Shown here piece by piece: positions 1 through 5,193 of a stretch of DNA of 5,193 nt. The DNA comes from Epsilonproteobacteria bacterium UBA6211 (GTDB taxonomy: Bacteria; Campylobacterota; Campylobacteria; Campylobacterales; Arcobacteraceae), in the NCBI GenBank assembly GCA_002421845.1, contig DISL01000023.1, positions 1 through 5,193 of the forward strand, in the 5' to 3' direction. The position numbers and the translations under genes are program-made. Under the pieces are notes generated by a model. It was not told the origin of the DNA, did no database searches, and saw only the letters and a program-made list of their open reading frames with translations. Every line of letters begins with the position of its first letter. Positions within the stretch are counted from its first letter, which is position 1.

Positions 1-79
1 TTTCTTCTACTTTTTTATCACAACCAACTAAACCAAACGCCAACATCATACCAAGAGCTAAACTAGCAACTTTTTTCAT
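1..79 (-). CDS. Lipoprotein, N-terminal fragment (runs off left edge)
   Basis: Only the first 26 codons are visible: MKKVASLALGMMLAFGLVGC followed by DKKVEE. This is a classic lipoprotein signal peptide, with two lysines, a hydrophobic core and the lipobox L-V-G-C, so Cys20 should be lipidated and become the mature N-terminus. The residue after the cysteine is Asp; in enterobacteria this position favours inner-membrane retention, but that rule is not secure for other groups. The ATG is well supported by a GGAGAAAT ribosome binding site at 83-90, four bases upstream. The mature protein starts charged (DKKVEE), as in many periplasmic binding or small envelope lipoproteins, but the function cannot be told from this fragment. 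The gene is divergent from the ankyrin gene. Confidence 0.85.
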   Translation of the reverse strand, partial: MKKVASLALGMMLAFGLVGCDKKVEE

Positions 80-113
80 TTTATTTCTCCATATTAATAT
101 AATCTTTTGACTT

Positions 114-126
114 ATGATAGCCAAAA
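114..126 (-). promoter_or_regulatory. Putative promoter of the lipoprotein gene
   Basis: Read on the minus strand this is TTTTGGCTATCAT, a -10 box (TATCAT, 119-114) preceded by a T-rich extended element as in epsilonproteobacterial housekeeping promoters. It would start transcription near position 107 and give a leader of about 28 bases ahead of the ATG at 79. Assigned by motif and position only. Confidence 0.45.
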
Positions 127-214
127 TTCGCACGGAATTCTACTCCAAAAGTCTTAAAAAAAGTTTATGAAATATAATTAATAAGAAATTATTTTTATTT
201 TCATAAGTCTGTCT

Positions 215-220
215 TATAAT
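215..220 (+). promoter_or_regulatory. Putative -10 box for the ankyrin gene
   Basis: A perfect TATAAT with a T-rich run upstream (192-200), in place of a clear -35 box, as is usual in this bacterial group. Transcription would start near 227 and leave a leader of about 70 bases before the ATG at 299. The rest of the 80-298 intergenic region is very AT-rich, and I see no RNA gene or strong hairpin in it. Confidence 0.4.
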
Positions 221-283
221 CCAATTTTAAAATAGTTTTTTTCAATTTATTTTAATTTTATTATGGTAAATTTTCAGTACATT

Positions 284-292
284 AAAAAAAGG
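284..292 (+). promoter_or_regulatory. Ribosome binding site deciding the ankyrin start
   Basis: AAAAAAAGG lies six bases ahead of the ATG at 299. The in-frame ATG at 263 has no purine-rich sequence in front of it, and starting there would add 12 polar residues before a normal signal peptide. The start at 299 is therefore preferred. Confidence 0.6.
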
Positions 293-298
293 TTTAAA

Positions 299-838
299 AT
301 GGTTAGAAAAGCTTTTATATCTGTCTTGTTTTTTATATCTTATAGTTTTGCAAATAGCGATAACAACGGATGGAATCCACTACATTATGCAGTGTATGAA
401 GGTGATGTAGAAAATATTACGACTCAATTAAAAATTTATGATATTCATTCTACAACAACTGCAGGTTTATCTCCTCTTCATATTGCCGTAAAAAAAAGAG
501 ACAAGAACGCTATTACGTTGTTGTTAGAAAATAATGCGGATATAGAGGCAAAAGACAACAAGGGGTTTACCTCTTTGTATTATGCTGTTGTTATGAATGA
601 CTTTGATACGGTAGAATTTCTGTTAAACAAAGGGGCAGATGTAAATACCCAAAATAATATAGGAAATACTCCTATGCACCAAGTGGCACGAAAAGATAGG
701 GCTGAAATGTTTAATATATTGATAAAATACGGTGCAAAACACGACACCAAAAATATATATGGACTTATGCCTATAGATTTTGCAATAGATTCAAAAAACA
801 ATACTCTTATTAAACTTTTATCGGATCAGAATAGGTAA
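299..838 (+). CDS. Exported ankyrin-repeat protein
   Basis: From the ATG at 299 the protein has 179 residues. Residues 1-18 (MVRKAFISVLFFISYSFA) form a Sec signal peptide with a plausible signal peptidase I site after S-F-A, so the product should be periplasmic or secreted. The rest is almost entirely ankyrin repeats, each opening G-x-x-P/S-L/M-H/Y-x-A: about residues 24-55, 56-88, 89-121, 122-154, and a partial capping repeat 155-179 (GLMPIDFAI). Repeats 2 and 3 fit the consensus best (LLLENNADIEAKDNK, LLNKGADVNTQNN). Ankyrin repeats bind proteins and carry no catalytic residues, so the partner is unknown. Small exported ankyrin proteins occur in many proteobacteria, some beside catalase genes, but no such neighbour is visible here. 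Its 3' end overlaps the convergent radical SAM gene by 29 bp. An alternative start is ATG 263, giving 191 residues. Confidence 0.88.
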   Translation: MVRKAFISVLFFISYSFANSDNNGWNPLHYAVYEGDVENITTQLKIYDIHSTTTAGLSPLHIAVKKRDKNAITLLLENNADIEAKDNKGFTSLYYAVVMNDFDTVEFLLNKGADVNTQNNIGNTPMHQVARKDRAEMFNILIKYGAKHDTKNIYGLMPIDFAIDSKNNTLIKLLSDQNR

Positions 839-1685
839 ATCGTTTTTTATAAGAGCATTTTTGACATAACTCCTCTATAGCATGGTTGTTTTTAAAACTT
901 TTTACTATATTTTTTGCCCTTGGTGAGTTTAAAATATCAATTAGACTTTGTGTATGCAAATTTCCTAAGTTGATAACTGCATCTTTATCTAAACAACAAG
1001 GAACCACGTCAGCCTCACAAGTAATCCCTATTTGTGAGCTAAGTCCAAGGCAAAAACCTTTTGGCTCAGAATACCCACTATCCAAACTTGGCCAATCAAA
1101 ATATTCATCAAAGCATAGTTTCACTTTATTATCCAATCTAATATTATTCTCATTACTATCAAGCTTGTTTATCTTGAAGAAATTTTGAAGATATGCAAAT
1201 ATTTTGCTATTATACTCTTTGGCACTATTTTGTTCGTCCATATTCCAAAGCCGTAAGTTCACAAAGATATTGTTAGTGCTTTTTATTTTAAATATGCAAA
1301 AATTTAATATATTAGAGATATATTCATCAAAAGATTTATTTGTAACATTTGCGTTGAAACTGTTTAATGATATATTTAATTGTTTGACGGCTTTATGTGT
1401 TAAGAGTTCATATTTTGAAGGTTCTATATAAAAACCGCTCGTTGTAATATTTACCTTTAGTTCATATTTATTTGCAATATCCAAATATTCGGCTATATTT
1501 GACAGTACAAGGGGGTCTCCCATAAGATGTAAATAAATCTCTTTTGTTACATCTTTTACTTGATAACATACTTTATCAAAGAAATCAATGGGCATAATTT
1601 GTGATTTTTTATCACTCGGAGGACAGAAAAAACAGTTTAATCCACAAATATTTGTTATTTCTATATATACTTTTTTTAGTTTTAT
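810..1685 (-). CDS. Radical SAM/SPASM-domain protein with non-standard start
   Basis: An iron-sulfur enzyme that would cleave S-adenosylmethionine to make a radical; the substrate is unknown. The first in-frame ATG (1595) gives only 261 residues and lacks the radical SAM cluster motif. The frame stays open upstream to a stop at 1697-1695 and encodes KKVYIEITNICGLNCFFCPP, with the canonical CxxxCxxC (Cys14, 18, 21 if translation starts at 1685). The true start must therefore lie between 1691 and about 1661. That stretch has no ATG, GTG or TTG; the best fit is ATA at 1685, six bases after an AAGGAT site, giving 291 residues. Further on are the GGEP-like MGDP (residues 55-58), a strand NITTSGF, and a C-terminal SPASM domain with Cys212, 223, 230, 231, 274 and 277 (ITCEADVVPCC, then LGNLHTQSLIDILNS, then CQKC) for auxiliary clusters. 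It resembles a stand-alone family seen in Campylobacterota. No peptide precursor or partner enzyme lies nearby. It could be a pseudogene if the start is really lost, but the rest of the frame is intact. Confidence 0.85.
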   Translation of the reverse strand: MKLKKVYIEITNICGLNCFFCPPSDKKSQIMPIDFFDKVCYQVKDVTKEIYLHLMGDPLVLSNIAEYLDIANKYELKVNITTSGFYIEPSKYELLTHKAVKQLNISLNSFNANVTNKSFDEYISNILNFCIFKIKSTNNIFVNLRLWNMDEQNSAKEYNSKIFAYLQNFFKINKLDSNENNIRLDNKVKLCFDEYFDWPSLDSGYSEPKGFCLGLSSQIGITCEADVVPCCLDKDAVINLGNLHTQSLIDILNSPRAKNIVKSFKNNHAIEELCQKCSYKKRFTYSDPIKV

Positions 1686-1691
1686 GATGTA

Positions 1692-1696
1692 TCCTT
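1692..1696 (-). promoter_or_regulatory. Ribosome binding site of the radical SAM gene
   Basis: On the minus strand AAGGA (within ATTTAAGGATAC) is a good Shine-Dalgarno sequence. It is six bases from ATA at 1685 and three from ATC at 1688, both in frame with the CxxxCxxC region, and about 96 bases from the first ATG at 1595. Its placement shows translation is meant to begin near 1685. The in-frame stop codon (1697-1695) overlaps the site, so no earlier start is possible. Confidence 0.6.
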
Positions 1697-1711
1697 AAAT
1701 ATTATAGAAGA

Positions 1712-1724
1712 ATTATAGCAAAAA
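1712..1724 (-). promoter_or_regulatory. Promoter of the radical SAM gene
   Basis: The minus strand reads TTTTTGCTATAAT when one includes the T-run just upstream, an excellent match to the epsilonproteobacterial extended -10 promoter. The -10 box is 1717-1712, and a second perfect TATAAT follows at 1706-1701. Transcription would start around 1705 or 1694. The first would leave about 20 leader bases containing the AAGGA site, which supports translation starting near 1685. Confidence 0.6.
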
Positions 1725-1738
1725 TTAAGCTAAAAAAA

Positions 1739-1744
1739 TATAAC
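1739..1744 (+). promoter_or_regulatory. Possible -10 box for the diguanylate cyclase gene
   Basis: TATAAC preceded by an A-rich run lies about 37 bases before the ATG at 1781, in the short region divergent from the radical SAM gene. This is the best candidate on the plus strand, but the region is so AT-rich that the match is weak evidence. Confidence 0.3.
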
Positions 1745-1765
1745 ATATGAAAAGTGTTCTTCAAT

Positions 1766-1771
1766 AAGGAG
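1766..1771 (+). promoter_or_regulatory. Ribosome binding site deciding the cyclase start
   Basis: AAGGAG nine bases ahead of the ATG at 1781 marks that codon as the start. The GTG at 1754 lies upstream of this site and has no site of its own. The ATG at 1793 would be 21 bases away, which is too far. Confidence 0.65.
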
Positions 1772-1780
1772 AAAATCGCA

Positions 1781-3571
1781 ATGTTATATAGTATGTCCAC
1801 AAAAAATAAGACTTTATTATTTATATTTATTATTTTAATTATTACTTTTAGTATTGTTGTTTATACTATTCATTACTTCCAATCAAAGAGACTTCACGAG
1901 ATACAGCTAAGTTACTTCCAAAAAATAGAAGATTCCTACACAAAAAATATAATTAAAAATTTACAAGAGATATATGTCCTCAATGCAAAAAGTATCCTTA
2001 ATGAAGATGTTTTAGAGGCATTTCAAGCAAAAGATAGAGAAGCACTTTATGAATTAATAAAAGAGAGATATAATAATTTCAAAATTAGAGACCCATATTT
2101 TGAGCAGATGCATTTTCATCTTTCCGATGGTACGTCTTTGCTAAGGGTTCATAAGCCTGAGATATATGGTGAGACTATAGCCGAACTTAGACCTATGGTT
2201 GCACGTGTACACAAGGAAAAAGAGGTTTTATTCGGCTATGAAATGGGGCTTCATGCTTTGTCTTATAGGATTTTTGTACCGGCATTTCTAAACGGTGAGT
2301 ATATAGGTGCTTTGGAATTTGGTATTTCTCCAAAGAAAATACTAGATATTGTAGTATATTTCAATAATCTTCAAGGTGTTTTATCCATAGAAAAAGATAG
2401 GTTACTTGAAAATTCAAAAGCTGTTCAGTACACTAATATAACAGATGCTAAGATACTTCAACTTTTACAACGTGATTTTGGTCACCATGCTCATACCGAG
2501 ATAGTCAAAAACGGTGAGATGTTTTGTGCTTATTCATTTTATATTTTAGATATTAATAACAAAAAACTCGGAGAATTTGTTTTTCTAAATGATCTTACTA
2601 GTGAGTATAAGTTTTTTATTACTAGTAGGAATACTCTATTTTTTATTTTTATATTATCAGGAATTTTTGTATTCTTGATTATTAATTACGGTTTTGAGAA
2701 TCTTATTTCAAAGCTTGAAAATTCTTATGATGAACTAAAAAGATTTACAAATATAGTTGATAACAACGTGATAAATATCTCTTATGATTTGGAAGGTAAA
2801 GTAACATACGTTTCAAAAGCATTTTTAAAAATCAGCGGTCATTCAAAAGAGGAGCTTATAGGGACGAAATATTTACCTACAAAACATCGTGATATTTGGG
2901 AAGCGATAACGGGTGGTAATACATGGTATGGAGAGATAAAAAATACAAAGAAAAACGGTGAAGAGTATTGGGTATTTGCTACGGTATCACCTGTTTTTGA
3001 CAAAAAAGGTACTAAAATAGGTTATACATCAATAAGGGAAGATATTACCGATAAAAAACGAATTGAGCAAATAGCTATTACGGACTCTATGACCGGTATT
3101 TACAATAGAAGGTATTTTAATGAGATTTTCCCAAGAATGATTAATACTTGCAAAAGAGAAAATGATTATTTGACATTTATCATTCTTGATGTGGATTTTT
3201 TCAAACAGTATAATGATACATATGGACACAAAGATGGGGATAACGTACTCATTCAAGTGGCACATTCACTACAAAATAATTTAAATAGAGGTAGTGATTA
3301 TGTTTTTAGAATAGGTGGTGAAGAGTTTGGTATTATTTTAAAAGGTATTGATGAAGAAAAATCTTTTATTTTTGCAGATAAATTAAGAAAAAACATAGAG
3401 GATTTGAAAATAGAACACTCTAAAAATAGTGCTAGTCAATTTGTAACGGCATCATTTGGTGTTGTCGTCCAATTTGGTGATGCCATACAAAGTGAAAATG
3501 CAATTTATACACTAGCTGATGAAAAGTTGTATAAAGCTAAGCACGATGGTAGAGATAGGGTTTGTATTTAA
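1781..3571 (+). CDS. Membrane diguanylate cyclase (Cache-like sensor, PAS, GGDEF)
   Basis: Makes cyclic di-GMP from two GTP in response to an outside signal. With the start at 1781 the protein has 596 residues: a membrane helix at about 11-31; a periplasmic region at about 32-283 resembling double-Cache sensors (HFHLSDGTSLLRVHKPE and YRIFVPAFLNGEYIGALEFGIS are typical); a second membrane helix at about 284-303; a PAS domain at about 322-428 (YVSKAFLKISGHSKEELIG, then KKNGEEYWVFATVSPVFD); and a GGDEF domain from about 433 to the end (ITDSMTGIYNRRYF). The active-site motif is intact as GGEEF (512-516), with metal-binding Asp in FIILDVDFF. The inhibitory I-site RGSD (503-506) sits exactly five residues before it, so product inhibition is expected. 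No EAL domain is present. The PAS is of the Aer-like type but lacks the usual HPDMP segment and is about eight residues short there, so haem or flavin binding cannot be assumed. The ligand is unknown. The stop codon overlaps the convergent cowN stop. Confidence 0.93.
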   Translation: MLYSMSTKNKTLLFIFIILIITFSIVVYTIHYFQSKRLHEIQLSYFQKIEDSYTKNIIKNLQEIYVLNAKSILNEDVLEAFQAKDREALYELIKERYNNFKIRDPYFEQMHFHLSDGTSLLRVHKPEIYGETIAELRPMVARVHKEKEVLFGYEMGLHALSYRIFVPAFLNGEYIGALEFGISPKKILDIVVYFNNLQGVLSIEKDRLLENSKAVQYTNITDAKILQLLQRDFGHHAHTEIVKNGEMFCAYSFYILDINNKKLGEFVFLNDLTSEYKFFITSRNTLFFIFILSGIFVFLIINYGFENLISKLENSYDELKRFTNIVDNNVINISYDLEGKVTYVSKAFLKISGHSKEELIGTKYLPTKHRDIWEAITGGNTWYGEIKNTKKNGEEYWVFATVSPVFDKKGTKIGYTSIREDITDKKRIEQIAITDSMTGIYNRRYFNEIFPRMINTCKRENDYLTFIILDVDFFKQYNDTYGHKDGDNVLIQVAHSLQNNLNRGSDYVFRIGGEEFGIILKGIDEEKSFIFADKLRKNIEDLKIEHSKNSASQFVTASFGVVVQFGDAIQSENAIYTLADEKLYKAKHDGRDRVCI

Positions 3572-3873
3572 CAGCACTCTAGCTCCGCTTGTTCGAGGAT
3601 TTCTATCCCCTTTTCAAATTCATACTCATCAAATAAGTCTGATATATAAAAAACATTTGCACAAACATAATATAAAATATCTTTCTTGTCACCCTCTTTT
3701 GAAAATATAGTTTGATAATCATCAGGTATGAAGCTCATAAACCTTTGCCAAAAATCATTTTTGGATTCAGGTATGTCGTCAAAAAGCTCATTCATAGCAT
3801 CCAATACAGCTATGGCATTGGTGTAACAATCAATATTGGAAAACGTTATGTAGCGGTCTCTTTGTTGCATCAT
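3568..3873 (-). CDS. cowN: N2-fixation sustaining protein CowN
   Basis: A small cytoplasmic protein that lets nitrogenase keep working when carbon monoxide is present; described in Rhodospirillum rubrum and Gluconacetobacter diazotrophicus, where it protects the enzyme from CO inhibition. The 101 residues match the family from end to end: DRYITFSNIDCYTNA (residues 6-20) fits the DRYVSFxGIDCxxNA opening, FWQRF (41-45) the FWEYF block, PDD (50-52) the central motif, and ISDLFDEYEFEKGIEILEQ leads to the signature C-terminus ELECC (Cys100, Cys101). Cys16 is the conserved N-terminal cysteine. It is about ten residues longer than proteobacterial forms recalled, with the extra length around YQTIFSKEGD (53-62). 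Two ATGs stand in tandem (3873 and 3870); the first is seven bases from the AAAAAAGGG site. It follows the chemoreceptor gene on the same strand after 61 bp. No nif gene is visible, so the diazotrophic link rests on this protein. Confidence 0.92.
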   Translation of the reverse strand: MMQQRDRYITFSNIDCYTNAIAVLDAMNELFDDIPESKNDFWQRFMSFIPDDYQTIFSKEGDKKDILYYVCANVFYISDLFDEYEFEKGIEILEQAELECC

Positions 3874-3904
3874 TGTATAACCCTTTTTTCAAGAGGTTAT
3901 ACAA
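3873..3904. repeat. Perfect 10-bp inverted repeat at the cowN start
   Basis: TTGTATAACC at 3873-3882 is the exact reverse complement of GGTTATACAA at 3895-3904, with 12 bases between. On the cowN strand the far arm contains a -10-like TATAAC and the near arm contains two G of the ribosome binding site, the leader, and the A of the start codon. It can act as a DNA operator or as an RNA hairpin. It is not a standard terminator for the minus strand, because the cowN coding sequence rather than a T-run follows. Confidence 0.75.
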
Positions 3905-3909
3905 ATTTT
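3896..3909 (-). promoter_or_regulatory. Possible cowN promoter
   Basis: On the minus strand AAAATTTG is followed by TATAAC (3901-3896), an extended -10-like element. Transcription would begin near 3889, leaving a leader of about 16 bases with the AAAAAAGGG ribosome binding site. The same bases can be read as a poor sigma-54 site (GG at 3914-3913, ten bases, then GT). Which reading holds, if either, cannot be decided by eye. Confidence 0.35.
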
Positions 3910-3934
3910 GTTCCTTTTAAATATATCTATTTAA

Positions 3935-5193
3935 TTAAACAGGTCTATCCAAAACACCGTCTTTTATAAGACGCTCGATTCGTCTTTTTTCATGTCCTTG
4001 ATAGTCTGGATTGATAATATCTCGCCTCACTTTAATATCATCTTTGCCGTCAAACTTTTTCCCCCTAGCATCCTCCACTATAAGACCTGCTATATCATTT
4101 GTTTGTTGAGCTACGATATTCGTTTCTATGGCAATTTTCGCATTTTCTTGAGTTTTATTATCGATTTCTATGATGGCATTGTTTATAACATTTATTTTAG
4201 ATTGTTGTTCTTTGCTATCATTTGAAACTTCTTCTATGATTTTAATAGTAGAGTTGATATTTTCATTTAGTTTATGATAACCGCTAATCATATTGTTTGC
4301 CATATCTTTACCGTTATTTGCCGTTGATGTAGCACTTTCAACCAAGTCTTTAATCTCTTTTGCGGCCTCTGCACTTCTTGACGCTAGATTACGCACTTCT
4401 CCTGCAACTACCGCAAATCCTTTACCAGCTTCTCCTGCAGTAGCAGCTTCAACAGCAGCATTAAGTGATAATATATTTGTTTGGAATGCAATTTGCTCTA
4501 TGACTGTTATGGCTTCACTGATGGATTGGATTTTTTTATTTATTTCATCCATTGAGCTTGTCGTATCATTTGCAAGTTTCAAACCGCTATTTGATGATTT
4601 TGTTACCTCATTTGCCAAAGATGCCATTTTTGTAGCATTTGTAGTAGCATAAGATACTGATTTTGACATATCGTCTATTAACGTTGATACATATTTTAGT
4701 GACTCAGCTTGGTCTTTTGAAGAGATAGTAAGTTTTTCAACATTGGCAGCGAGTATTTGTGAGTCTTGTTGCAAAGCAAGACCGTTTTTGAGGTTTTGAC
4801 TACTTAATTTCATAAGAGTATCACCTAGCATATTTACCCTATCAAAAAGCTCTTTTATCTCACCTGTAGTATTACCTTTTGTGATGAGTTTACTTTCATA
4901 GTCATCATTGCTAAATAATTCTAGTATTTTTAAAACTCTTGTTACGTTATATTGCATTGCAGATAGCATATTATTTACTATTTCTATGAGGTTGTTTATT
5001 TCAGGGTTTGCTCCGGTAGCTTGAATTGCCACTGCTATTTGACCCTTTGAGGCTTTTTGACAAATTAATGCACTCTCTTTTATTGCCTCTTTATCTTGTT
5101 CTAATCCCTTTACGGTTTTGCTTATATTTTCACTTACGGCAACTACCATTTCACCCATTTCATCCATAGAGTGTACCGTAAGAGGTTCGACTT
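3935..5193 (-). CDS. Methyl-accepting chemotaxis protein, C-terminal part (runs off right edge)
   Basis: A chemoreceptor that controls CheA kinase and hence swimming. The frame is open to the window edge, so the sensor domain and membrane helices lie outside. Counting the internal Met at 5167 as residue 1, VEPLTVHSMDEMGEMVVAVSE ends one HAMP domain. Residues about 30-72 (with GANPEINNLIEIVNNML) and 76-121 (with TTGEIKELFDRVNML) look like two further HAMP units, an arrangement common in Campylobacterota. A long coiled coil follows. The hairpin tip is at about 222-262: IAFQTNILSLNAAVEAATAGE, then GKGFAVVAGEVRNLASRSAEAAKEIK. Phe228 and Glu240 match trimer-contact residues of E. coli Tsr (F373, E385), but Thr243 replaces the usual Arg (R388). 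The coil returns to about 365 and ends in a charged tail (GHEKRRIERLIKDGVLDRPV) without an NWETF-type CheR/CheB tether. The ligand is unknown. cowN lies 61 bp downstream on the same strand. Confidence 0.93.
   Translation of the reverse strand, partial: VEPLTVHSMDEMGEMVVAVSENISKTVKGLEQDKEAIKESALICQKASKGQIAVAIQATGANPEINNLIEIVNNMLSAMQYNVTRVLKILELFSNDDYESKLITKGNTTGEIKELFDRVNMLGDTLMKLSSQNLKNGLALQQDSQILAANVEKLTISSKDQAESLKYVSTLIDDMSKSVSYATTNATKMASLANEVTKSSNSGLKLANDTTSSMDEINKKIQSISEAITVIEQIAFQTNILSLNAAVEAATAGEAGKGFAVVAGEVRNLASRSAEAAKEIKDLVESATSTANNGKDMANNMISGYHKLNENINSTIKIIEEVSNDSKEQQSKINVINNAIIEIDNKTQENAKIAIETNIVAQQTNDIAGLIVEDARGKKFDGKDDIKVRRDIINPDYQGHEKRRIERLIKDGVLDRPV

Noticed and set aside
886..1431. 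Open frames on the plus strand inside the radical SAM gene
   Set aside because: They are antisense to a frame with clear SPASM and radical SAM motifs, are of low complexity, and have no ribosome binding sites or recognisable domains.
2594..2630. Repeated TTACTAGT-like words within the cyclase gene
   Set aside because: Two short copies inside a coding region encoding unrelated residues; no repeat structure extends beyond them.
3877..3912. Inverted repeat as an intrinsic terminator of a plus-strand transcript
   Set aside because: The tract after the second arm is AAATTTTGTTCC rather than a clean T-run, and no plus-strand gene ends just before it, since cowN is on the minus strand.
3931..3938. 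TTAATTAA palindrome at the end of the chemoreceptor gene
   Set aside because: Short and purely A/T; expected by chance at this base composition and includes the stop codon.
3926..3941. TGT-N10-AGA resembling a NifA upstream site (TGT-N10-ACA)
   Set aside because: One base differs, it is too close to the possible promoter, and such matches are frequent by chance in AT-rich DNA.
3519..3969. Two plus-strand frames opposite cowN and the intergenic gap
   Set aside because: They lie across cowN, whose family match is convincing, and across the inverted repeat; neither encodes a recognisable protein.
4293..4652. A 119-codon plus-strand frame opposite the chemoreceptor tip
   Set aside because: Its Ala/Ser/Phe-rich translation mirrors the receptor's coiled-coil codons; the minus strand carries the highly conserved MCP signature.

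Overview
The window is AT-rich DNA. Its features point to a Campylobacterota (epsilonproteobacterial) relative, of the Arcobacter / Sulfurospirillum / Sulfurimonas kind. The evidence is strong AAGGA-type ribosome binding sites, TTTTTGnTATAAT-style promoters, a poly-HAMP chemoreceptor and a Cache-PAS-GGDEF protein of styles common in that group, and strong A/T third-position codon use. A CowN gene suggests a nitrogen-fixing strain. The genus cannot be fixed from the sequence alone.

Layout: (1) positions 1-79, minus strand: the first 26 codons of a lipoprotein that runs off the left edge. (2) 80-298: a divergent intergenic region with one promoter-like box per direction. (3) 299-838, plus: a small exported protein of five ankyrin repeats. 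(4) 810-1685, minus: a radical SAM/SPASM protein whose 3' end overlaps the ankyrin gene by 29 bp. Its CxxxCxxC cluster motif lies upstream of the first ATG, so the gene must begin at a non-standard codon or carry a damaged start. (5) 1686-1780: a short divergent promoter region. (6) 1781-3571, plus: a membrane diguanylate cyclase with periplasmic Cache-like sensor, cytoplasmic PAS and GGEEF domain with intact inhibitory site. (7) 3568-3873, minus: cowN, the nitrogenase CO-protection protein, whose stop codon shares a TTAA palindrome with the cyclase stop. (8) 3874-3934: a short gap containing a perfect 10-bp inverted repeat that runs into the cowN start codon. (9) 3935-5193, minus: the C-terminal part of a methyl-accepting chemotaxis protein with tandem HAMP domains, open at the right edge.

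The genes do not form one obvious pathway. The cyclase and the chemoreceptor are both environmental sensors acting on lifestyle and motility. CowN links the locus to nitrogen fixation under carbon monoxide. I see no mobile element, CRISPR array, tRNA or rRNA. The best candidates for new biology are the missing start codon of the radical SAM gene and the inverted repeat at the cowN start. Neither amounts to a demonstrated new system.
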